Below, one piece after another: positions 1 through 8,400 of a stretch of DNA of 14,230 nt; positions within the stretch are counted from its first letter, which is position 1, and the number at the start of each line of letters is the position of its first letter. A program made the translations under genes and the position numbers. The stretch is from contig JAKFXP010000091.1 in NCBI GenBank assembly GCA_021731325.1, forward strand, positions 1 through 14,230, given 5' to 3'. A model generated the notes under the pieces. That model was not told the DNA's origin. It did not search any database and saw only the letters and a program-made list of their open reading frames with translations. The stretch is from Parcubacteria group bacterium (GTDB taxonomy: Bacteria; Patescibacteriota; Minisyncoccia; Phycocordibacterales; UBA12088).

Positions 1-915
1 GAAGTACGCATCGTGAGCCCTACCGCCGACTTTTTGTACGTACCAGGACAACTCGTACAGATTATTGGAACGAGCACTGATCCCGAAGATGGTCTGCTTC
101 CCGCATCGGCGTATGAGTACGACCTTATCTTGCATCACAATGTGCACACTCATGGCATTGCATCATTCACCGGGACTACCTCGCCCTCGTTTATCGCCCC
201 CGACCACGATGCGACGGATGTATTTGTTGAGATTAAGCTCACGGTGACCGATAGTGGTGGTTTAAAAAGTACGGTCTCTACAACTATTCACCTCAATGCT
301 GCTACCACCACTCCTCCTGCAACGACTACGCCACCGGTCGTCACCCCACCTACCGGAGGTGGCAGCAGCGGAGGGGGAGGGGGAGGTGGTAGTTCGAAAC
401 GTAAGAGTGATACCGCTGAAGCAACCTCAACAAAAAGCACCACAAGTACTTCTACCGCAACGACCACACAGAGCACGAGCACTCCTGCAACAGGGAAGAA
501 CTGGATCCACACACTCGGCCCAAAAAGCACCAATCAGCCAACCATAAAAAATGCATCGTTCTACGGCAAACCCTACTTCACGTACCGGGGCAAAAGTGCA
601 CTCCTTCTTAAGGCACACGAATCAAACGGTCTCATTATCCTCGTCGCCGGATCAGGATCACTTCTACAAAAAATCGGAGGCTTTGCAACCATCTACAAAG
701 ACGGGAAGTGGCAGACCGTACCCTTGGCTGGGGTACGCCCCAAACATGCCGACGGTACCTACACCGGCATGGCGTATTATATGCTGCGTCCCACCAATCC
801 ACTCTATAGCAAGAAGGGAGCATTCGCAGCCAAGATGACCATGAAGCTTCCCGGGTGTGACAATGCAACCTGCACCGTCAACAACTGGCTCTTGCAAGAA
901 TACAACGCACAGTAA
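1..915 (+). CDS. 3' end of a secreted modular protein (His-rich GSDH-associated module + linker + unknown C-terminal domain), partial
   Basis: The reading frame is open from base 1, so the gene starts upstream of the window; the GTG at 13 lies inside a folded module and is unlikely to be the start. Residues about 1-100 contain VPGQ, the HHN-x-H-x-H pattern, SFIAPDH and VTDSGGL. They match residues ~498-600 of the giant protein at 2448-8912 closely, in the same order. In that protein the module follows a sugar dehydrogenase and a PKD domain, so this is probably the tail of a paralogous secreted dehydrogenase-type protein (inference). After it come a Thr/Pro linker, a Gly/Ser run (nine glycines around two serines), a KRKSD patch and a Thr/Ser-rich stalk. 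The last ~140 residues form a Tyr/Lys/Gly-rich domain with a Cys pair (CDNATC) near the end, which I do not recognise. Thr/Ser and Gly/Ser linkers fit an extracellular or wall-exposed location. The substrate is unknown. Confidence 0.8.
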   Translation, partial: EVRIVSPTADFLYVPGQLVQIIGTSTDPEDGLLPASAYEYDLILHHNVHTHGIASFTGTTSPSFIAPDHDATDVFVEIKLTVTDSGGLKSTVSTTIHLNAATTTPPATTTPPVVTPPTGGGSSGGGGGGGSSKRKSDTAEATSTKSTTSTSTATTTQSTSTPATGKNWIHTLGPKSTNQPTIKNASFYGKPYFTYRGKSALLLKAHESNGLIILVAGSGSLLQKIGGFATIYKDGKWQTVPLAGVRPKHADGTYTGMAYYMLRPTNPLYSKKGAFAAKMTMKLPGCDNATCTVNNWLLQEYNAQ

Positions 916-923
916 CTAAACGC

Positions 924-985
924 TTACACCCCCTTATACCAAATAAATACCTTACAAGGTATTTATTTGGTATAAGGGGGTGTAA
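924..985. repeat. Perfect 30-bp inverted repeat with 2-nt spacer
   Basis: The left arm 924-953 (begins TTACACCCCC, ends AAATACCTT) is the exact reverse complement of 956-985, with only AC between. It lies 9 nt after the upstream stop codon. RNA from this region would form a very long hairpin and could act as a 3' stabiliser or terminator. However, no T-run follows the right arm (AGGCAGGGGC), so it is not a textbook intrinsic terminator. Perfect arms this long also resemble a fold-back miniature element or a cruciform. Function is not determined. Confidence 0.85.
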
Positions 986-995
986 AGGCAGGGGC

Positions 996-1024
996 TTGAC
1001 AAAATGTCAACAATAGTGTAGGGT
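996..1024 (+). promoter_or_regulatory. Candidate promoter with a dyad over the -35 box
   Basis: TTGACA at 996-1001 matches the sigma70 -35 consensus. TAGGGT at 1019-1024 follows after 17 nt and is a weak -10; TAGTGT at 1014-1019 is an alternative with a short spacer. The -35 box is one arm of a perfect dyad, TTGACA-AAA-TGTCAA (996-1010), which could be a repressor or activator site. It faces the glycosyltransferase gene at 1097 and would give a leader of about 65 nt. The -10 is poor, so this remains tentative. Confidence 0.45.
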
Positions 1025-1057
1025 ACACCCACAACGTTTATTCAATCTTGTAAAGAG

Positions 1058-1081
1058 ATACGAGTACTTCGGTACTCGTAT
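1058..1081 (+). promoter_or_regulatory. UUCG-tetraloop hairpin in the leader of the glycosyltransferase gene
   Basis: Bases 1058-1067 pair perfectly with 1072-1081 (10 bp), closing a C(TTCG)G loop, the especially stable UUCG tetraloop in RNA. The hairpin ends 15 nt before the start codon at 1097. There is no U-run after it, so it is not a normal terminator. It may stabilise the 5' end of the message or affect ribosome access; no Shine-Dalgarno sequence is visible between it and the ATG. Confidence 0.6.
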
Positions 1082-1096
1082 TAGTATCTAGCGCTT

Positions 1097-2140
1097 ATGA
1101 AAATATCAATTCTCATCCCCTGCCACAACGAGGAAGCGTCCATCGGCGCGTGTGTGCAGTCCTGTCTCGACCAAACCCGCAAACCGGATGAGATTTTGGT
1201 AGTCAATGACGGCTCAACCGATGGTACCAAAGAAATCCTCGAGAGTTTTGGACGACAGATTCGCGTGGTCTCGGTACCGGTTGCAACCGGTAACAAAAGT
1301 CATGCGCAAGAGCTTGGTCTCAAGTTTGTGACCGGTGATGTCTTTATTGCAACCGATGGGGATACGAAGCTCGATCCTGATTTTGTAAAACACATCGAGG
1401 AGGATTTTACTACGTACCCCGAGTTGACTGCAGTCGGCGGCTATGTGCGCAGCCTTGCACACAACTGGCTCACGGCGTGTCGTGCGTTTGAATACGCGGT
1501 TGGACAAAACCTCCACAAGCTCGCCCAGCATCACCTCGACTTCCTCTTTGTGATTCCGGGAGCTGCAGGCGCATTCCGTACCAAAGACTTTTTTGACCAC
1601 ATCACCTTCGAACATGACACCTTGACCGAAGACCTCGACTTTACCTATCGCCTGCACATGCAAGGACTCAAGATTTTTTACGATCGTCGTGCCGTGGTCT
1701 TTACCCAAGACCCTCAGACCTTGCATTCATACATCAATCAAATGCGTCGCTGGTTTGGCGGGGGCTGGCAGTGTTTGCTCAAACACTACAAGCTCGCGTT
1801 TCAGCAGCCAAAAATGGCACTTGAGTTGTCACTCATGTACATGGAAGGATTGGCATTTTCATTCCTCCTCTTCGTGATCCCTTTTTTGAGTCTCAAGTTT
1901 TTTGTTACTTTCATTGGTTCGTATCTTGTAGTTGCCTGCGCGTTTGCATTGTTTGCAACGTGGCAAGAGAAGCGATGGGAGCTTCTCCTCGTGCCGGTAC
2001 CATACCTCCTTCTCGTGTTCATCAATGCCTACATTTTCTTGGAGCAGATGGTACAAGAAGTATTCTTGGGCAAAAAAAACCTTGCCTGGTTTCAGCCAGA
2101 GCGGTACACCTTTATCCGTACTAACGAATCAACGGTATGA
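1097..2140 (+). CDS. Family 2 glycosyltransferase, processive polysaccharide-synthase type (QxxRW)
   Basis: This 347-residue membrane enzyme should transfer sugar from a nucleotide sugar to a growing chain at the cytoplasmic face. A GT-A fold starts at residue 3 (SILIPCHNEE). It has VVNDGS at 35-40, the metal-binding DGD at 87-89, TED at 177-179 with the likely catalytic base, and QMRRW at 215-219. The Q-x-x-R-W block is typical of processive GT2 synthases such as BcsA, PgaC/IcaA and hyaluronan synthase. About three hydrophobic segments follow (~244-267, 268-289, 295-320). The N-terminal membrane segments of IcaA/PgaC are absent, making it shorter than those (~410-440). It overlaps the next gene by ATGA, implying translational coupling with a small two-TM protein, as in icaA-icaD. 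The ATG is the first in frame with the GT2 fold; no Shine-Dalgarno is visible. The glycan product cannot be read from sequence; poly-GlcNAc is only one possibility. Confidence 0.88.
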   Translation: MKISILIPCHNEEASIGACVQSCLDQTRKPDEILVVNDGSTDGTKEILESFGRQIRVVSVPVATGNKSHAQELGLKFVTGDVFIATDGDTKLDPDFVKHIEEDFTTYPELTAVGGYVRSLAHNWLTACRAFEYAVGQNLHKLAQHHLDFLFVIPGAAGAFRTKDFFDHITFEHDTLTEDLDFTYRLHMQGLKIFYDRRAVVFTQDPQTLHSYINQMRRWFGGGWQCLLKHYKLAFQQPKMALELSLMYMEGLAFSFLLFVIPFLSLKFFVTFIGSYLVVACAFALFATWQEKRWELLLVPVPYLLLVFINAYIFLEQMVQEVFLGKKNLAWFQPERYTFIRTNESTV

Positions 2141-2412
2141 CCCCTTTTTCAGGACTCTCACTCATATTCCACTTAGGAATTATCGCAATCTCTTCCACTG
2201 CGGGATTCTTCGGCTTTACGCGGAAGCGCACAAAAGGGCACCAGTTCAAGTATCCGCGCATGATGAGCATACTCAATCCAATGATATCAGTGGCTATTCT
2301 TGTCGCGATTGGTTCAGTAAGCCTTTCATTTATCGCCACTGCCCTCACTACCGGTTTGATCGTGGGCGCAGACGAACCCCAACGCGAATTTGTCACTGAA
2401 TTATTTGATTAG
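2137..2412 (+). CDS. Small two-TM membrane protein, possible IcaD/PgaD-like synthase partner
   Basis: This 91-residue protein starts at the ATG inside the ATGA overlap with the glycosyltransferase stop, a strong sign that the two are translated and act together. Residues ~5-26 and ~48-75 are hydrophobic. They are separated by a basic loop with RKRTKGHQFKYPR, and the tail is acidic (EPQREFVTELFD). Size and two-helix layout match IcaD (~100 residues) and PgaD, the small partners required for full activity of IcaA and PgaC. No sequence identity to those families is evident, so the assignment rests on topology and gene position. It might also supply helices that the shortened synthase lacks. The next gene starts 35 nt downstream. 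A small unrelated membrane protein cannot be excluded. Confidence 0.7.
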   Translation: MTPFSGLSLIFHLGIIAISSTAGFFGFTRKRTKGHQFKYPRMMSILNPMISVAILVAIGSVSLSFIATALTTGLIVGADEPQREFVTELFD

Positions 2413-2447
2413 CAGCTTAGCAGCAACCCTATTAGTACCATACGCCT

Positions 2448-5400
2448 ATGACCAAACTAACATCATTTTTCACCCTCAATCTTCTTGCGCTTACGGCGCT
2501 TCTTGTGGTTCCCACCACTGCTCAGGCACTCATCTCCGAACCAGGCTTTGAGGTAGAGACCGTTGCAACCGGCTTTGTGCTCCCGACCGCTATGACGTTT
2601 GCACAAGATGGACGTATCTTTGTCGCCGAGAAGGGAGGTACGGTACGGGTCATCGAAAATGGGGTACTGCTTCCTGCTCCGGTCATCACGCTCACCGATA
2701 TCAATACCTTTGGCGACCGAGGACTCCTCGGTATCGCTGCAGACCCCGCGTTTGCAACCAATGGGTATTTGTATCTTTCGTACTCGTACGAAAACACTCC
2801 CGGAGCGAACGTGGGTGGTGAGAAGACCGGTCGCATTGTACGCATTACCGTTGAGGGTAGTACGGCAACCGAGGCAAGCAAAGTGGTACTCGTGGGTTCT
2901 GTGGGGGGAACCGTTGTTACGCCGTCGTGTGATAATTACGTGATCACCGCTGATTGTATTCCCTCCGATTCACCCAGTCACAGTGTTGGGGGCTTACGCT
3001 TTGGGCCTGACGGCAAGCTCTATGCATCTTTGGGTGACGGCGCCCATTTTGACTTTGCCGACATTCGTTCACAGCGTGCACAGAATATCGACAGCCTTGC
3101 CGGTAAATTTTTGCGTATCAACACCGACGGTACGGCACCTACCGACAATCCCTTTTACGATGGCAATCCAAACTCAAACCGCTCCAAGGTATTTGCGCTT
3201 GGCGTACGCAACTCATTCCGTTTTAACTTTCACCCCACGACCGGCGCACTCTTTGCCGGTGATGTTGGCTGGAGTTTGTATGAAGAGGTAAACCACATCA
3301 CCGCAGGCAGCAACTACGGCTGGCCATGCTATGAAGGATTCAACAAAACAATACATAATTGTGAGCCTTCAAGTGCAACCACGACGGCGGTATATACGTA
3401 CGCACATGACGTAAGTGGTGCGGGCTCCGTGACCGCGGGCGCCTTTCCCGCAAACAACGCCTATCCCGATCAGTACGACAGCAGCTTGTTCGTAGGCGAC
3501 TATGCACAAAACTGGATGAAGCGTCTCGTGATAGATGGCAGTAACCACCTCGTGTCCGCGCAATCCTTTGACGACAGTCCAAACGGCCCGGTTGATGTAT
3601 CAACTGGACTCGATGGCATGATTTATTACCTTTCTATTTATACCGGTGATCTCAACCGCCTTACCCATACGAGCGGCAACCGTCGTCCGGTGACCGTGAT
3701 TGGTGCTACGCCAACCGCTGGTCTGCTTCCGCTTTCCGTTGCTTTTTCAAGCACGGGCTCTGTTGACCCTGATGGTGACGCGATTAGTTATCTCTGGAAC
3801 TTTGGTGACGGGGCTACCTCGACACTCGCCAACCCGACGCACGTATACACGGTCGGCGGTTCGTATAGCGCATCCCTTACGGTAACCGATAGCAATGGTT
3901 CAGTGGCGATCAAAAGCGTAATGATTACCGCAGGCAATCAGGCACCGCAAGCAACTATCACGAGTCCTGCGAGTGGCGCGCTCTACGTACCCGGTCAGGT
4001 TATCCAGATGCAGGCCACGGCCACCGACCTTGAGGACGGCACCTTATCTGCATCGGCATATCACTGGACGGTCATTTTGCACCACAATACGCACATCCAT
4101 ATCATGCAGCAGTTTGATGGGGTGACCGCACCGTCATTTATTGCACCCGATCACAATGCCACCGATATATATACCGAAGTGGTACTTATGGTAACCGATA
4201 GCGCTGGTCTTACCCATACGGCGGTTACTAACCTCTATCTTAATAACGGGAGTAGCGCCGGGAACCTCATCGCAAATCCTGGACTCGAAATCGCCAACGA
4301 AACCTCCGGACAACCATTGAGTTGGCACCAGGGTTGGTTTGGTAACATGGGCGTGACCTTCACGTATCCCGTTGCGGGATTTGAGGGTTCTGCAAACGCT
4401 GCAGAGGTGACCGTGACCGGTCATGTTGAGGGAGATGCCAAGTGGTACTTCGACCCTATCGCGGTAACCCCCGGACAAGACTACCTCTTTTCAGACCACT
4501 ATACGGCAACCGCTCCGACGACGCTCTTTGCACAGCTGGCGCTTGCAAACGGTACCTATCAGTATCTTGATCTTGGTACCCTTCCAACAACCGCAGTGCC
4601 AACGCAGGTAACCCGTACCATAACCGTACCCGCGGGCGTACAGAGTATGACCGTATTCCATCAGATTGGCACGAACGGCACGCTTACCGTGGACGAGTTT
4701 AGTCTTGCGCTTGCCAACCCTCCGGCGGATACTATTTTCCCGATTGTTTCTGTTGCAACCTCATCGCTCCCGGCATTTATATCCGGCACCACGACCCTCG
4801 AGGTGATTGCTACGGACAATATCGGTGTGGCGGGAGTAACACTTCTTGTTGATGACGTTGCGGTCGGTGTCGAGGATACTACGGCACCATACACATTCGA
4901 GTGGAACACAAGCACCGTCACCGAAGGAACCCATACGATTGCGGCACGCGCACGAGATGCGGCCGGAAATATCGCCACGTCTTCACCCGTATCAGTCATC
5001 GTCGGTACTTCCACCAACCTTATTGCCAACGGTAATCTGGAGATTGTGGATGGTACCGTGCCGCAAGGTTGGACTGCCGGTACCTGGGGTGATCACATCG
5101 CAGTATTTACCTATCCCGTAGTTGGCTACAATGGACAAAATGCTGCACGTACCGAAATTACCGCATACCCCTTTACGGGCACGGGAGACGCCAAGTGGCA
5201 GTTTACCAAGGTTCCGGTAACTCCGGGTACTGAGTACACGTACTCAGACCACTACCGTTCCAACACCATCTCTGACATTATCGGACAGTACACGCTTGCC
5301 GACGGCAGCTTCCACTATTTTGGACTCGCCAAGGAGATTCAACCAACCACGACCTGGGCAAGTATTAGTCGCACATTCACCCCTCCGGCAACTGCAACCC

Positions 5401-8400
5401 ACGTCAATCTTTTCCACCTCATTAGTGCGGTTGGCTTTGTCGAAATCGACGATGCGGTCATGTTTGCAAGTGGCGCCGGCACTCCCTCAGAGACCAACGC
5501 ACCGATTGTTGCGTTCACCAATCCACTCGCGGGACAAACAGTAGGGGGCACCGTTGCACTCACTGCCTCATCAACCGATGATACGGGAGTGACCTACATC
5601 TTCTACGCCGTTGATGGTATTCCGATCACGGGACAGATTACGACTGCGCCGTACCTCCACAACTGGAACTCTGCTTCGGTTGCCGATGGCGTGCACACGA
5701 TTAAGGCTACAACGCATGATCCATTTGGTAACAACTCAACGCACACGATCAGTATCACGGTTGATAACAGTACAGTAACTCCTCCTGCAACGACGACCAA
5801 CCTCATCCAAAACCCCTCGCTCGAAACGGTTGGAGGCAATGGTGACCCAGCAAACTGGTTCCGTGGCGGGTGGGGTACCAATAATCGTACCTATACCTAT
5901 CCTGTTGCAGGTGTTGACGGTGCTTCTGCCGCAAAGGTAGAGATTACTACCTACACCGATGGTGACGCCAAGTGGTACTTTGCCGATGTACCCGTCATGC
6001 CTGGCACTGCGTACACGTTTAGTGAGCAGTACAAGAGCACAGTCGGTACCGAAGTACTTGCACGCTACACGCTTGCAGGCGGCGCAACCCAATACCAATT
6101 CTTGGGTGCAGCACCAGCAGCAACAAACTGGACGACCAATACCTACACGATTACACCACCGGCAAACGTCATCAGTATGACCGTCTTCCACATACTACAC
6201 AGTGTGGGCAGTTTGGAGATCGATGCGTTTAGTTTGACTAGCCCGGGTGCTGGTAGTGACACCATCAGCCCTACTACAACCATAACGACACCAGTATCGG
6301 GCGCAACCCTTTCAGCAACCGCGAACGTTACTGCTACTGCAACCGACGCAGTGGGGGTAGTAGGGGTAACACTCCTTGTGGATGGTGCTGCTGTAGGAGC
6401 AGAAGATGGTACTACTCCATACACGTTCTCGTTCGATACCACAACCGTTACCAATGGTGCACATATACTCGCTACTCGCGCACGTGATGCGGCAGGGAAT
6501 ATCGGCACCTCGTCACCTGTTACCCTCACGGTTGATAACAGTACAGTAACTCCTCCTGCAACGACGACCAACCTCATCCAAAACTCCTCGCTCGAAACGG
6601 TTGGAGGCAATGGTGACCCCGCAAACTGGTTCCGTGGCGGGTGGGGTACCAATAATCGTACCTATACCTATCCTGTTGCAGGTGTTGACGGTGCTTCTGC
6701 CGCAAAGGTTGAGATTACTACCTACACCGATGGTGACGCCAAGTGGTACTTTGCCGATGTCGCAGTGACTCCCGGTACCGAATACACCTTCTCAGAACAG
6801 TACAAGAGCACCACTCCAACTGAAGTGCTTGCACGCTACACGCTTGCAGGCGGCGCAACCCAATACCAATTCTTGGGCGCACTTCCCGCATCCGCAAACT
6901 GGGCACCAACCACGTACACTATCACTCCTCCTACAAACACGACGAGTCTTACGGTCTTCCACATACTACACAGTGTGGGCAGTTTGGAGATCGACAACTT
7001 CCAACTTACTAGCGGTACCGGCGCTCTCGACACCACGGCACCAACCGTGTCAGTGACCGACCCCATAAACGGTGCAACGATTGCCAATGTTACGAATATA
7101 ACCGTTGATGCTACCGATGCGGTCGGCGTTGCGGGAGTCACCCTCTTGATTGACGGTGCACCAGTCACTATTGTTGATGTGACCGAAGATACTACGGCAC
7201 CGTACGTGTTCTCACTCGATACGGCAGTGTTCTCCAATGGCACCCATACCGTTGGTGCACAAGCACGCGATGCAGCAGGGAACATCGCTACTGCAGCAAC
7301 CCTCACTATGACGATAGCAAACACGGTGGCATCTCCCAATACGGTACTCAATCCTTCTCTTGAAACGGTCGGTCTCGATGGCGATCCCGAGCATTGGTTC
7401 CGTGGCGGATGGGGCAATAACATCCGTACCTATACCTATCCGGTGGTAGGCAGCGCTGGTGCATCCGCCGCACGTGTCGAACTAACCAATCATGTTGATG
7501 GCGATGCTAAGTGGCGTTTCGAAGACATTGCGGTAACGCCGGGGAGCGTATACACCATGACCCATGCCTACCGATCGGATGTACAAACAAATGTATCCGT
7601 ACGTTACACGCTCGCTGGTGGGGGCGACCAATATATTAGCCTCGGTAATCGTGCTCCTACACCTACCTGGCAGAACGTGACCGATACCTTTGTGATTCCC
7701 GCAAACGCAGTCTCCATGACCGTCATGCATATTGTCTACACGAACGGATGGTTGGAGATTGATGATTACAGTATCACCTCAGGCAACAGTAATGCATTTG
7801 CACAAGGAATGATCTCGTACACCTTTGACGATGGGTGGCGCTCACACTACACCGATGCGCTTCCTATCCTCAATGCGGGCAACACCAAAGGTACCTTTTA
7901 CGTCGTGAGCGAATTTACCAACACCCTTCCTACCGAGCTCATTGCCAACAATTCAGTAGAGACTACGGGTGGTACGGGTACTCCTACCGACTGGTTCCAG
8001 GGTGGATGGGGTACCAATGACCGGGTCTACACGTATCCGGTCATTGGTACCGACGGTGGATCGGCCGCAAAGGTTGAGATTACCTCCTACACGGATGGCG
8101 ATGCCAAGTGGTACTTTGCCGATGTCGCGGTTGCTCCTACTACGCAATACGTATTTTCTGACCACTATAGTTCAAATGTACCTTCAGAGGTGCTCGTACG
8201 CTACACGCTCTCAGGAGGTGCCGTACAATACGTCGGACTTGCAACACTCCCTGCTACTGCAGATAGTTGGCAGAATGTAACGTACACCATCATCACCCCT
8301 GCCGACGCGGTGTCGATGACGGTATTCCACCTGATTCACGGCGTCGGATATGTGACGGTAGACAACTTCTCGCTCAAAGCAGTTCGATCTTCGATAAGTC

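Noticed and set aside
916..1096. Perfect inverted repeat considered as transposon ends
   Set aside because: There is no transposase, the arms are separated by only 2 nt, and no target-site duplication is visible; kept only as a fold-back repeat.
1214..1726. 170-codon minus-strand frame opposite the glycosyltransferase
   Set aside because: The plus strand carries every GT2 motif across the same span, and the antisense product has no recognisable features.
5760..7010. Regular repeats considered as a CRISPR-like array
   Set aside because: The period is 771 bp, in frame and protein-coding, with no short repeat-spacer pattern.
6836..7423. Long open frame (195 codons) on the minus strand inside the giant gene, with similar ones at 6143-6652 and 4661-5029
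   Set aside because: They lie antisense to well-supported repeat domains and recur in the duplicated copies (the same start in 5603-5881 and 6143-6652), so they are shadows of the repeat's codon bias.
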